64,000 bases of DNA from an uncultured Candidatus Actinomarina sp. Lineage in GTDB: Bacteria > Actinomycetota > Acidimicrobiia > Actinomarinales > Actinomarinaceae. Made by a program: the position numbers and the translations under genes. The stretch is from positions 248,001 through 312,000 of the forward strand of contig CABYLQ010000001.1 in NCBI GenBank assembly GCA_902519845.1. Reading direction: 5' to 3'. Below, in pieces: positions 38,819 to 48,901 of this stretch (its first letter is position 1; every line of letters starts with the position of its first letter). A model generated the notes under the pieces. That model was not told the DNA's origin, made no database searches, and worked only from the letters and a program-made list of their open reading frames with translations.

Positions 38819-39901
38819 ATGGATAGAGGTTACGTATACGTAAATAAGGCAAATTATTTACACAATATAGAAGTATTAAAGAAACTATCAAATAAAGAAC
38901 TTTGTTTAGTTGTCAAAGCTAATGGTTACGGTCATGGCATTGAATGGACTGTCAAAACCGGTATGGAAGCTGGAATTAAATGGTTTGCGGTAGCATCTAT
39001 TAGTGAAGCAAGAAAAGTACGTGCTCAATCTGATGAACTTAGAGTATTGTTACTTACGGAGCCATCACTTGATGAGTTAGATAATATAGAAAGACATAAT
39101 ATTGATTTAACAGTCTACAATGATTTTTTTATCGATGGTTTAGAAGAATCTGGTAAAGAATTTAGCACCCATATAAAAATAGATACTGGTATGCACAGGG
39201 TTGGTTGTGAACCAGAAGATTTTAAAAACCTTTATAACAAAATTAAAAAATCTAAAACCATAAATCTATCCGGTATATGTACTCATTTTCCATTAGCTGA
39301 TGAAAAAATAGAACCAACACAAGAATCTATAGAATTATTTAAAGAAACAATTAAAGATATAGATTTAGATGATTTACTAATACACGCAGATAATTCTGGA
39401 TCATCATTTTATAATTTTGATCCAGCATTTAATTTATCAAGAGTTGGTCTGACAGTTTACGGGTGTAACATAACACCGGCTGAAGTAAATCAAGATTTTA
39501 AACCGACGATGGCTATAAAAACAAGAATATCAAACATTAACTACAGAAAAAAGGGAGAAGCAGTTTCTTATGGAAAAGCTTTGACTTTAGAAAGAGATAC
39601 AATTGTAGGAGTATCTCCTGTTGGATACGGCGACGGGTATCCGTGGAGTACATTTCCTGATGGGAAAGTTATAGTTAACAATACATACTGTAATTTGATA
39701 GGAAGAGTTACTATGGACCAAATTCTTTATGACATTACAGATGTTGAAGCAAATATAAATGATGAAGTTGTTCTTTTGGGAAATTCAGAGAACAATGAAC
39801 TTAAAATTACAGTTTTCGATATTGCAAAATGGAATAATACTATTGAATGGGAAATCCTTACAAATATTAACGAACGACTTGAAAGGGTTGAAATTGAATG
39901 A
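38819..39901 (+). CDS. alr: Alanine racemase
   Basis: A 360-residue PLP enzyme that interconverts L- and D-Ala for peptidoglycan. The PLP lysine lies in VVKANGYGHG. The catalytic-Tyr motif is VGYGDGYPW and the substrate region MDQILYDIT. It follows glmS by 5 nt in the actinobacterial glmS-alr-tsaE order; its end overlaps tsaE by 8 nt. Confidence 0.96.
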   Translation: MDRGYVYVNKANYLHNIEVLKKLSNKELCLVVKANGYGHGIEWTVKTGMEAGIKWFAVASISEARKVRAQSDELRVLLLTEPSLDELDNIERHNIDLTVYNDFFIDGLEESGKEFSTHIKIDTGMHRVGCEPEDFKNLYNKIKKSKTINLSGICTHFPLADEKIEPTQESIELFKETIKDIDLDDLLIHADNSGSSFYNFDPAFNLSRVGLTVYGCNITPAEVNQDFKPTMAIKTRISNINYRKKGEAVSYGKALTLERDTIVGVSPVGYGDGYPWSTFPDGKVIVNNTYCNLIGRVTMDQILYDITDVEANINDEVVLLGNSENNELKITVFDIAKWNNTIEWEILTNINERLERVEIE

Positions 39902-40298
39902 GATCGAGCTTAAAGTATCAGCTTTAGATGAATTTGCAAAAGACTTTGTAACAAAATTATCAATTCCTTCAGTAGTTGGATTCAACGGAAGCTTGGGAGC
40001 TGGTAAAACTACAATAATAAAAAAGATAATTTATCACCTTGGAATCGAAGATAATGTAACTTCACCAACATTTAATATTGTAAAAAATTATCTCAAAGAA
40101 GATTTAAGTATTTACCATGTTGATCTCTACAGACTTTCATCATTCCAAGAATTTATTGATCTTGATCTTCCTTTGTTTGAAGAAAAAACCCTATTTTTTG
40201 TTGAATGGTCAAATCAACTTCCTAATACAAACCTCAATAATTGGACAATTGTTGATATTGATATCATTGATGATTCAAGAAGAAAGATAAGGTTTTAA
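39894..40298 (+). CDS. tsaE: tRNA t6A biosynthesis ATPase TsaE
   Basis: A 134-residue P-loop protein (FNGSLGAGKTTIIKKI) with the TsaE motif VTSPTFNIVKNY and HVDLYRLSS. It helps TsaB-TsaD-TsaC form t6A37 in ANN-decoding tRNAs. I chose TTG 39894, with GAAAGGG 6 nt upstream, over far longer frames inside alr. Confidence 0.93.
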   Translation: MNEIELKVSALDEFAKDFVTKLSIPSVVGFNGSLGAGKTTIIKKIIYHLGIEDNVTSPTFNIVKNYLKEDLSIYHVDLYRLSSFQEFIDLDLPLFEEKTLFFVEWSNQLPNTNLNNWTIVDIDIIDDSRRKIRF

Positions 40299-40299
40299 A

Positions 40300-40995
40300 T
40301 TGTATAAATTAGCAATTTCTACATCAGGTGAATATGTTTCTGCAGCAATTTTTGAAGAGAAATTACTTGCTAGTTTTGTATCGAAAACTAACAGGGGCTC
40401 AACTGGAATACTACTCAATCAAATAAATGAATTATTTGATAAAACAAAGGCAAACAGAAAAGATCTTAGCACACTTTATCTTGACGTAGGACCAGGATAT
40501 TACACAGGACTAAGAATCGGTTTATCAGTTTCTCAAGGACTTGGTGCAGTTTTAGGCATCCCTATAATTCCAGTAAATGGTCTAGATGCTCTTGCATTTG
40601 CAGCACATACAAGTCATAGAAAGATATGCTCGTTGATTGATATTAAACGAAGTGAGTTTGCTTATTGCGAATATATGCCTGTTCCAGGTGGAGTAACACG
40701 AGAGTCAGATCCTCAAGTTATTTCAGTTGAAAGCTTAGAAATTAAACTTTCTGATGATGCCGATAAAAAATTATTAGTAGGTAATTGGGATCTAATAGAA
40801 AATAAAAAAATTCTTACTGATAGTAACACTAAATTAGCTGAGCCAAGATTTGTGACTGCTGAAAATATTTACAACGTTGGTGAAAAAATAAAAGACTATC
40901 CCAATTTTAATGAAATAAACCTTGAATACATGAGAGAACCCGATGTCACATTATCAAAAGATAGCCTGAGTGGAGATGTGAAGCTTTATGATTAA
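40300..40995 (+). CDS. tsaB: tRNA t6A biosynthesis protein TsaB
   Basis: A 231-residue actin-like protein, inactive relative and partner of TsaD. It has YLDVGPGYYTGLRIGLSVSQG, the family signature, and a C-terminal YMREPDV. Start is TTG 40300, one nt after tsaE. It overlaps rimI by 8 nt. Confidence 0.93.
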   Translation: MYKLAISTSGEYVSAAIFEEKLLASFVSKTNRGSTGILLNQINELFDKTKANRKDLSTLYLDVGPGYYTGLRIGLSVSQGLGAVLGIPIIPVNGLDALAFAAHTSHRKICSLIDIKRSEFAYCEYMPVPGGVTRESDPQVISVESLEIKLSDDADKKLLVGNWDLIENKKILTDSNTKLAEPRFVTAENIYNVGEKIKDYPNFNEINLEYMREPDVTLSKDSLSGDVKLYD

Positions 40996-41434
40996 AAGTT
41001 TAGAATTTTGTTCATCTGAGACAGCCGTTAAGTTATCAAATTTAGAGCAAAAATTATTTTCTATGTCATGGGATGCCAGCATTATTGAGCAAAAAATAAA
41101 TGACAAAAGTTTTAAGTATTGGATTTATGAAGATGAAAAAGAAATCATTGGATATTTAGGCATCCAATTTATTCACCACGATATTGAGATTCTAGGAATT
41201 GGTGTATTGGAAGAATATAGAAAAAAAGGAGTAGCAACTGAACTTATGGATTTATTAATAAGCTATTTTGAAACTTCAAAATATGAAAAAATTATCTTAG
41301 AAGTAAGAGAATCAAATACATCCGCTCAAAGTTTATATAAAAAATACAATTTTAAATATTTTGGTAAAAGAAAAAAATATTATGTCACAGAAGATGCAGA
41401 TATTTTTATAAAGGAAAAAGTATATGCAGAATGA
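40988..41434 (+). CDS. rimI: GNAT N-acetyltransferase, RimI-like
   Basis: A 148-residue GNAT protein with the acetyl-CoA loop EEYRKKGVATELMDLLI and the RimI-type segment LEVRESNTSAQSLYKKYNF. RimI acetylates the N-terminus of S18 and possibly other proteins. The position between tsaB and tsaD is the standard actinobacterial arrangement and supports the assignment. Confidence 0.9.
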   Translation: MIKSLEFCSSETAVKLSNLEQKLFSMSWDASIIEQKINDKSFKYWIYEDEKEIIGYLGIQFIHHDIEILGIGVLEEYRKKGVATELMDLLISYFETSKYEKIILEVRESNTSAQSLYKKYNFKYFGKRKKYYVTEDADIFIKEKVYAE

Positions 41435-42425
41435 ACAACTCATATTAGGGTTTGAAACAAGCTGTGATGAGACGGCCATAGCTTTAATGAAGGGTGATAA
41501 CTTGTTGATAAACAAGATTTCATCACAGGTCGAAATTCATGAAAAATTTGGTGGTGTAGTTCCTGAAGTAGCATCTAGGGCACATGCTGAAATGATACGA
41601 AATCTTTTTCATTCATCAATAAATGAATGTGGGATTGATATAGGTGAAATTGATATTGTAACAAGCACTGATGGTCCAGGTTTATCAGGCAGTCTCGTGG
41701 TGGGCTATAATTTTGCAAAATCAGTAGCATGGGCCCTTCAGAAGCCCTTTTATGCAGTAGATCATATGGTTGGTCATCTTAGTGCACCTCTTATTGAGCA
41801 TCCAAACATGGACCCGCCATTTTTATCATTACTTGTGTCTGGTGGTCATACACAAATTGTGTTTGTAGAAGAATGGGGAAAATATAATTTATTAGGTTCA
41901 ACAATCGATGATGCAGCAGGCGAAGCATTTGATAAATTATCTAGATTTTGTGGATTTGGTTTTCCTGGTGGACCAGCAATACAGAAAATATCTGAAGGTG
42001 GTGATCCAGATAAAGTCAAACTTCCAAGACCAAAGACTTCAAATAAATTTGATTATTCTTTTTCAGGGTTAAAAACAGCTGCAGTTTATTTTTTACAAGG
42101 ACTAACTGAAGATGACAAACTTTTGAAAAAAGATTTTGCCGCTTCATACCAAGAGGCAATTGTTGATTCTTTGATGAATATATATGAGAAAGCTGTAACT
42201 GAAACAGGTGTAACTAATCTATCAGGAGGAGGAGGAGTAATGGCAAATACGCGACTTCGTGAAAAAATTCAAACTTTTGCTGAAAAAAATGATAAAAATC
42301 TATATTTACCATCACCTAAATTATCTACTGATAATGCTGCGATGATTTGTGTTGCTGCAAAAAATGACCTTACAACTAATGAAATGAACATCGAAGATAT
42401 AAGGCTATCATCAGTAATTTCTTAA
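41424..42425 (+). CDS. tsaD: tRNA N6-adenosine threonylcarbamoyltransferase
   Basis: A 333-residue ASKHA-fold enzyme that transfers threonylcarbamoyl to A37. The start is LGFETSCDETAIAL. Metal-binding histidines lie in SRAHAEM (HxxxH-type), and LLVSGGHTQ and STIDDAAGEAFDK mark the ATP site. It overlaps rimI by 11 nt. It completes tsaE/tsaB/tsaD; tsaC is not in the window. Confidence 0.97.
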   Translation: MQNEQLILGFETSCDETAIALMKGDNLLINKISSQVEIHEKFGGVVPEVASRAHAEMIRNLFHSSINECGIDIGEIDIVTSTDGPGLSGSLVVGYNFAKSVAWALQKPFYAVDHMVGHLSAPLIEHPNMDPPFLSLLVSGGHTQIVFVEEWGKYNLLGSTIDDAAGEAFDKLSRFCGFGFPGGPAIQKISEGGDPDKVKLPRPKTSNKFDYSFSGLKTAAVYFLQGLTEDDKLLKKDFAASYQEAIVDSLMNIYEKAVTETGVTNLSGGGGVMANTRLREKIQTFAEKNDKNLYLPSPKLSTDNAAMICVAAKNDLTTNEMNIEDIRLSSVIS

Positions 42426-42505
42426 CAATTTAAGAAAAATAAATACCTTTATAAACAGAACTATATTAAATTCAAAACGTAGAAAATTTTAGGAGAAAAA
42501 AAATT

Positions 42506-42799
42506 ATGAATCTTAAACCACTTGGAGATAGGGTAGTTGTAAAACCACTATCAGAAGAAGATATGAAAACTCCATCAGGTATATACATTCCTGATACAGC
42601 AAAAGAAAAACCTCAAGAAGGTGAAGTCATTGCTGTGGGACCTGGCGAAACCAATGACAATGGAGAAAAAATTAAGCCTGATGTGAAAAAAGGTGATAAA
42701 GTTGTTTATTCAAAATATGGTGGAACAGAAATTAAAGTTGACGGAGAAGAATACTTGATACTTTCAAGTAGAGATATTCTCGCAGTAGTCGGAAAATAA
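42506..42799 (+). CDS. groES: Co-chaperonin GroES
   Basis: A 97-residue GroES ([20 protein letters not shown], with the mobile loop near [18 protein letters not shown]). TAGGAG precedes ATG 42506. No CIRCE operator (TTAGCACTC-N9-GAGTGCTAA) is visible in the 80 nt upstream, so HrcA control is not indicated. Confidence 0.98.
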   Translation: MNLKPLGDRVVVKPLSEEDMKTPSGIYIPDTAKEKPQEGEVIAVGPGETNDNGEKIKPDVKKGDKVVYSKYGGTEIKVDGEEYLILSSRDILAVVGK

Positions 42800-42802
42800 T
42801 AG

Positions 42803-44440
<1,638 letters not shown>

Positions 44441-44462
44441 CTTAATCATATTTTTAAAAAAA

Positions 44463-44491
44463 AGAGTGGACAACAACCACTCTTTTTTTTT
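44463..44491 (+). terminator. Intrinsic terminator after groEL
   Basis: The stem AGAGTGG / CCACTCT (44463-44469 / 44477-44483) with loop ACAACAA runs into nine T, and an A-run precedes it. It ends about 14 nt before the aroH ATG, whose possible promoter overlaps it. Confidence 0.9.
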
Positions 44492-44496
44492 ATCAT
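44467..44496 (+). promoter_or_regulatory. Possible aroH promoter inside the groEL terminator
   Basis: TGGACA (44467-44472), five of six matches to the -35 consensus, lies within the terminator hairpin. TATCAT (44491-44496), five of six to the -10 consensus, follows after 18 nt. The aroH ATG is 8 nt after the -10 box, with no Shine-Dalgarno, so a leaderless transcript is predicted. Confidence 0.4.
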
Positions 44497-44504
44497 TATA
44501 TGTC

Positions 44505-44846
44505 ATGATTGGAATAAGAGGTGCAATAGCATCAGTTGAAAACAGTGAAGAAAATATTTTAGAATCATCAAAAATTTTATTTACTGAGATTATAGAAAAA
44601 AACAATTTAGTAATTTCTAAAGTTGTTTCGGTACTATTTACAGTTACAAAAGACTTGAATGCTGCTTTCCCGGCCAAAGCAGTTAGAGATCTTGGATATG
44701 ACCAAATACCTGCCCTCGATTCTTTAGCACCAGACATTGAAGGTGATTTATTAGGTTGCATTCGAGTATTAGTGATATATCAAGATAATATCGAACCAAA
44801 TCATGTGTATTTGGGTGAAGCAAAAAATTTACGTCCTGATAGATAA
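44505..44846 (+). CDS. aroH: Chorismate mutase, AroH class
   Basis: A 113-residue monofunctional chorismate mutase converting chorismate to prephenate. It follows the Bacillus AroH pattern: IGIRGAIASVE, ENILESSKILFTEIIEKNN, LNAAFPAKAVRDLG, GCIRVLVIYQ and HVYLGEAKNLRPD, including the active-site Arg, Glu, Tyr and Arg positions. I chose ATG 44505 (MIGIRGA), since a longer frame would start inside the terminator. It feeds TyrA and PheA further on. Confidence 0.95.
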   Translation: MIGIRGAIASVENSEENILESSKILFTEIIEKNNLVISKVVSVLFTVTKDLNAAFPAKAVRDLGYDQIPALDSLAPDIEGDLLGCIRVLVIYQDNIEPNHVYLGEAKNLRPDR

Positions 44847-44852
44847 AAACTC

Positions 44853-44880
44853 TTTTCAAAAGAAAATTACGTGCTAACAT
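44853..44880 (+). promoter_or_regulatory. Promoter of the aromatic amino acid operon
   Basis: TTTTCA (44853-44858) and TAACAT (44875-44880) are spaced by 16 nt, each four of six to consensus. The leader-peptide ATG lies 7 nt after the -10 box, the same geometry as other apparently leaderless genes in this window. Confidence 0.4.
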
Positions 44881-44887
44881 TACCTCA

Positions 44888-44929
44888 ATGAAAACTAACA
44901 CATACTTTTACTTTAGAGCGCATATATAA
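44888..44929 (+). CDS. Aromatic leader peptide of the aro attenuator
   Basis: A 13-codon frame reads MKTNTYFYFRAHI and ends in TAA. Residues 6-9 are Tyr-Phe-Tyr-Phe, the two end products of the operon that follows. It resembles pheA- and trp-type leader peptides. No Shine-Dalgarno precedes it, but a -10-like box sits 7 nt upstream, so it may be translated from a leaderless mRNA. Confidence 0.75.
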   Translation: MKTNTYFYFRAHI

Positions 44930-44942
44930 GCAGCCCTAAAGT
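44910..44942 (+). promoter_or_regulatory. Attenuator hairpin 1:2 of the aro leader
   Basis: ACTTTAG (44910-44916) overlaps the last Tyr-Phe codons and pairs with CTAAAGT (44936-44942). GCCC (44933-44936) could instead pair with GGGC (44959-44962) of the terminator. A ribosome stalled on the Tyr/Phe codons would block the first pairing and favour the second, preventing termination. The structure is inferred by eye. Confidence 0.55.
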
Positions 44943-44953
44943 TACATTGTGTC

Positions 44954-44981
44954 AAATCGGGCAAAAGCCCGATTTTTTTTT
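44954..44981 (+). terminator. Attenuator terminator before DAHP synthase
   Basis: A 9-bp stem AAATCGGGC / GCCCGATTT (44954-44962 / 44967-44975) with loop AAAA runs into a T tract. It ends right at the Shine-Dalgarno of the next gene, so the operon is expressed only on read-through. It is the termination arm of the aromatic attenuator. Confidence 0.85.
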
Positions 44982-44993
44982 AGGAGGAACAAA

Positions 44994-46013
44994 TTGATAG
45001 TAGTTATGAAACAAGCAGCTACAGAAGAAGATATAGAGAAAGTAAAGGTAAAAGCTATTGAACAAGGTCATGAGCCAAAAGTACTTTATGGTGTTGAAAG
45101 GACTGTCGTTGCAGTGCATGGAAAAGTTATCGAAGATAACAGAGGTGTAATGCGTTTACTTGACAACGTACACGAAGTTATCCCAATTGGGAGATCTTAC
45201 AAGCTTGCAAGTAAAACATATAAAGATACAAATACAGAAATAAAGATAAAAGATCTTACTATCGGAGGTAAAGAACTTGCTTTTATAGCTGGGCCAGATA
45301 GTGCCGAATATAGAGAGCAGACTTTAGAGACTGCAGAAGCTGTAATACAAGCAGGAGGAAATGGCCTTAGAGGAGGAGCTTTTAAACCTAGAACCTCACC
45401 TTATAGCTTTCAGGGTTTAGGAGAAGAGGGCTTAGTATTGTTGAAAGAGGCAGCTGATAAACACAAACTCCCTTTGTTTAGTGAAATTATGGATATCCAA
45501 CATTTACAAATGATGGAAAATTATGTAGATGTTCTTCAAATCGGAGCAAGAAATATGCAAAATTTTAAGTTATTAGAAGCTGTTGGTGAATCGAAGCTTC
45601 CTGTTTTATTGAAAAGAGGTATGAGTGCAACTCTTGAGGAATTGCTTTTAGCTTCTGAATATATATTAAGCAGAGGAAATGAAAATGTTATTTTATGCGA
45701 GCGAGGAATTAGAACTTTCGAAACTGCAACAAGAAATACGTTTGATATTAATGCAATACCTTATTTGAAGATGAACACTCATTTACCTGTTATTGCTGAT
45801 CCAAGTCACGGAACTGGAGCAAACAACTTAGTAGCCCCTATTGCACTAGCTTCAATAGCTGCAGGAGCAGATGGGTTATTAATCGAAATTCATCCGAGAC
45901 CGGATGAAGCTTTATGCGACGGCCCTCAAGCCTTAACGCCAGTAGAGTTAGTGGAGCTTGGTAAGAAAGTAAGTTTAATGGCTGACGTTGTGGGTCGATC
46001 TTTAACATTATGA
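44994..46013 (+). CDS. aroF: 3-deoxy-7-phosphoheptulonate synthase (DAHP synthase)
   Basis: A 339-residue type I-beta enzyme joining PEP and erythrose-4-P, the first shikimate step. An N-terminal ferredoxin-like regulatory domain (about residues 1-70) resembles that of the Thermotoga enzyme, which mediates Tyr/Phe feedback. The barrel has GLRGGAFKPRTSPYSFQG, ADPSHGTG and IEIHPRPDEALCDG. The metal-ligand Cys of the usual AGPCS is Asp here (AGPDS, Asp102). TTG 44994 follows AGGAGG; the in-frame ATG 45006 lacks good spacing. First structural gene of the aro operon. Confidence 0.93.
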   Translation: MIVVMKQAATEEDIEKVKVKAIEQGHEPKVLYGVERTVVAVHGKVIEDNRGVMRLLDNVHEVIPIGRSYKLASKTYKDTNTEIKIKDLTIGGKELAFIAGPDSAEYREQTLETAEAVIQAGGNGLRGGAFKPRTSPYSFQGLGEEGLVLLKEAADKHKLPLFSEIMDIQHLQMMENYVDVLQIGARNMQNFKLLEAVGESKLPVLLKRGMSATLEELLLASEYILSRGNENVILCERGIRTFETATRNTFDINAIPYLKMNTHLPVIADPSHGTGANNLVAPIALASIAAGADGLLIEIHPRPDEALCDGPQALTPVELVELGKKVSLMADVVGRSLTL

Positions 46014-46843
46014 TCAAAAATGTAAAAATAATTGGCCTTGGATTAATGGGTGCAAACTTAGGAATTAATCTAGTCAATAAAGGACTAAATGTTTATGGAG
46101 AAGACATTAATCCTGATGTAGAGAAAAGAGCAGAAAAGTTTGGTATAAATGTTAAATCAAATGCTGAAAAGTATGATCTGACTATTCTTTCAATGCCTAT
46201 AAACAATATTATTTCTTTCTTGTCAAAAGAACATGAGGTTGATAGATCTGAGTTGATAATTGATATTGGAGGTACCAAAGAGTCGATTTGTGATTTAATG
46301 GACAATTCAAATATTCCTGCAATTGGGGGACACCCGATGTGTGGATTGGCTGATAATACAAATTGGGAGCCACATCCAGAAATGTACAAAAATGCAACGT
46401 TTCTTCTTTGCGAAACTAATTCAACTGATGATAAAGCAAGAGAAATTGCATCAGCGTTTATAAATATTTTAGATTGTAAAGAAGTATGGATTGATAGAAA
46501 AAAGCATGATGAGATATTATCGATTACGAGCCATTTACCTCACTTGATAAGTTCTGCACTTGTGGGTATTGCTAAGAAGGATTATGAAATTGAAGAAATA
46601 ATGGGATTAGCAGCTGGAGGGTTTGATGGGGCAACAAGGCTTACAAGGACAAACCCAGAGATGATAATAGACATGTACAACTCAAACTCAAAAAATATAA
46701 ATAATTTTCTTATCGCACTAATCGAAGAAATATCATCGTTGATGTCTTTACAAGAAAAAAATGAGTTAATTGACTATCTCACTTCATCAGTGGAATGGAG
46801 AAGAGCATTGTCAGATAAATTTGGAGAACGACCATTAAGTTAA
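46010..46843 (+). CDS. tyrA: Prephenate dehydrogenase
   Basis: A 277-residue NAD-dependent enzyme producing 4-hydroxyphenylpyruvate, the Tyr precursor. The Rossmann motif is GLGLMGANLG. The substrate and catalytic region includes GGHPMCG and TSHLPHLI, with the conserved His residues. No ACT domain follows, so feedback control is probably elsewhere. It overlaps DAHP synthase by 4 nt. Confidence 0.95.
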   Translation: MIKNVKIIGLGLMGANLGINLVNKGLNVYGEDINPDVEKRAEKFGINVKSNAEKYDLTILSMPINNIISFLSKEHEVDRSELIIDIGGTKESICDLMDNSNIPAIGGHPMCGLADNTNWEPHPEMYKNATFLLCETNSTDDKAREIASAFINILDCKEVWIDRKKHDEILSITSHLPHLISSALVGIAKKDYEIEEIMGLAAGGFDGATRLTRTNPEMIIDMYNSNSKNINNFLIALIEEISSLMSLQEKNELIDYLTSSVEWRRALSDKFGERPLS

Positions 46844-46866
46844 AATTAAAATTATTTAGCAGATTA

Positions 46867-48120
46867 TTGTCTGGTAATGTTGCTCTCATTGGAGATAAGT
46901 CTATTTCTCATAGAGCAATAATATTTGCTGCGTTAGCAGACGGAACTTCAAATATACAAAATTTATTAATGAGTGAAGACACAAAGGCTACCTTAAAGAT
47001 AATTGAGCAAATGGGTATCGATATCAAGTTAAATGATACAGTTTCCATAACTGGTAAAGGGCTTAACGGCTTGAAAGAACCAAAAAAAGATCTTAATGCC
47101 ATGAATTCAGGAACCACTGCAAGATTATTAATTGGTCTATTATCTAAACAAAGTTTTTCATCAACATTAATTGGAAGCCCCCAGTTGAATAAAAGACCAA
47201 TGAACAGAATTACAGATTTGTTAGTTCAAAACGGAGCTTCAATTAACATAAAGAATTCTTTTCTTCCGATTAAATTTAAATCATCAGAATATTCATTTAA
47301 TTTTCAAAATACTCTTGTTCCCAGTGCTCAGGTTAAAAGCGCCTTAATTATTGCTTCTTTGTACCATAGTGAACCAACGTTAATTGAAGAAACAGTTGCC
47401 ACAAGAGATCATACGGAAAGAATGTTAATTGCGATGGGTGCAAACATACTTAGACTTGGTAACACCATTACTGTATCTCCAACAAATAATCTTAAACCTT
47501 TAAACATTTCAATACCTGGTGATATATCGTCAGGAGCATTCCTAATTGCACTTGGTGTGCTCAAAGGAAAAGAAATAATACTTGAAAACATGTTAATTAA
47601 CGAAAGGAGACTCGGGTTTGTAAAGATTTTAAAGAGGATGGGTGCAAATATTGAAATTGTGAACATTAATGAAGAAAATAATGAAGTAATTGGAGATATT
47701 AAGGTAAAAAAATCAACTCTAAATGGTACGACTGTGACAAAAGAGGAAGTGGCCGATTTTATTGATGAAATTCCAATTTTCACTTTTTTAGCATCCCAAG
47801 CAATTGGTACTACAAAACTTGTTGGAGCAGAAGAACTGAAAGTCAAAGAATCAGACAGGTTAGATGTTATGAAAAATTTTATTCTTGAATTAGGCGGGAA
47901 AATTGAAGTTTATGATGATGGATTTGAGATTACAGGTATTCAAGATCTCCAAGATGGTTTTATTAAAACTTTTGATGATCACAGAATTGCAATGACAGCA
48001 ATAATTGCCAATATAGCTCTTGGAAAAAAGATAATCCCTGATAATAAAGAATGCATTAAAGATTCATATCCTTCTTTTTTTGAGGATTTAAAAGAATTAG
48101 GAGCTGAGATCAATGAATAA
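46867..48120 (+). CDS. aroA: 3-phosphoshikimate 1-carboxyvinyltransferase (EPSP synthase)
   Basis: A 417-residue enzyme adding PEP to shikimate-3-P. LIGDKSISHRAI, LNAMNSGTTARLLIG, RDHTERML and the final FDDHRIAMTA are the expected substrate motifs. The predicted N-terminus at TTG 46867 starts only about eight residues before GDKSISHR, about ten shorter than usual. The frame continues upstream without a recognised start, so an unusual start is possible. Confidence 0.94.
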   Translation: MSGNVALIGDKSISHRAIIFAALADGTSNIQNLLMSEDTKATLKIIEQMGIDIKLNDTVSITGKGLNGLKEPKKDLNAMNSGTTARLLIGLLSKQSFSSTLIGSPQLNKRPMNRITDLLVQNGASINIKNSFLPIKFKSSEYSFNFQNTLVPSAQVKSALIIASLYHSEPTLIEETVATRDHTERMLIAMGANILRLGNTITVSPTNNLKPLNISIPGDISSGAFLIALGVLKGKEIILENMLINERRLGFVKILKRMGANIEIVNINEENNEVIGDIKVKKSTLNGTTVTKEEVADFIDEIPIFTFLASQAIGTTKLVGAEELKVKESDRLDVMKNFILELGGKIEVYDDGFEITGIQDLQDGFIKTFDDHRIAMTAIIANIALGKKIIPDNKECIKDSYPSFFEDLKELGAEINE

Positions 48121-48901
48121 TTTTGGCGTTCTAGGTTGGCCCCTTGAAAAGACATACTCTCCCTTTATTCACAAATCTTTATTTGATATGACTCAGCTTG
48201 AAGGTAATTATGAATTATTAAAATTTGAGAACATAGATGAGAAAAATATTCACGATCTTAATAAGAGACTAGACGGATACAATATCACAATCCCACATAA
48301 AGAAAATATTTTAGGATTAAATATAAATTCAATCGTAGATGAACATGCACAATCAATAGGAGCAATCAATACTGTTAAATCAAGTGGTGAAAGTATTGAA
48401 TACTATAACACTGACTATGAAGGCTTCTTATTTTTCTTAAATAAAATAGATTATGATTGGAAAGATAAAAATATACTTATTTTAGGCAGTGGTGGAAGCT
48501 CAAAAGCAATTAGGTATGCATTATCAAGTAATTCATCGAGTACACATATTGCTAGCAGAAATGTTACTGAGGATACTATTTCTTATAAAGAGGCAGAAGA
48601 TATTGGCTCGGAGACAAATTTTCTTATCAATACAACTCCTATTGGTATGTCACATTTGAATAACCTTTCTCTGGACTTAGATGTAAACAAATTTACTAAC
48701 CTAGATTTATTTTTGAATATAGGATATGGAAATACTGGTAATTTTTTTAAACCATTAGTTGATTCTGTGAATTCATACAATGGTATTGGAATGCTCATAT
48801 GTCAGGCAATCTTATCATTTAACATATGGACAAACCTTAACTTACAAGTATTAGATATATATGATGAGTTATACAAATTATTGGTGAACAAAAATGATTA
48901 G
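48113..48901 (+). CDS. aroE: Shikimate dehydrogenase
   Basis: A 262-residue NADP enzyme reducing 3-dehydroshikimate. The N-terminal substrate domain has YSPFIHKSLF and the catalytic Lys in NITIPHKE, and the NTDYEGF motif follows. The nucleotide domain has LILGSGGSSKAIRYAL. It overlaps aroA by 8 nt and aroC by 8 nt. Confidence 0.95.
   Translation: MNNFGVLGWPLEKTYSPFIHKSLFDMTQLEGNYELLKFENIDEKNIHDLNKRLDGYNITIPHKENILGLNINSIVDEHAQSIGAINTVKSSGESIEYYNTDYEGFLFFLNKIDYDWKDKNILILGSGGSSKAIRYALSSNSSSTHIASRNVTEDTISYKEAEDIGSETNFLINTTPIGMSHLNNLSLDLDVNKFTNLDLFLNIGYGNTGNFFKPLVDSVNSYNGIGMLICQAILSFNIWTNLNLQVLDIYDELYKLLVNKND

Noticed and set aside
42426-42505. CIRCE or other heat-shock operator before groES
   Set aside because: The TTAGCACTC/GAGTGCTAA inverted repeat is not present.
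44466-44504. N-terminal extension of AroH from 44466
   Set aside because: It would be translated from the groEL terminator hairpin; homologues begin at MIGIRGA (44505).
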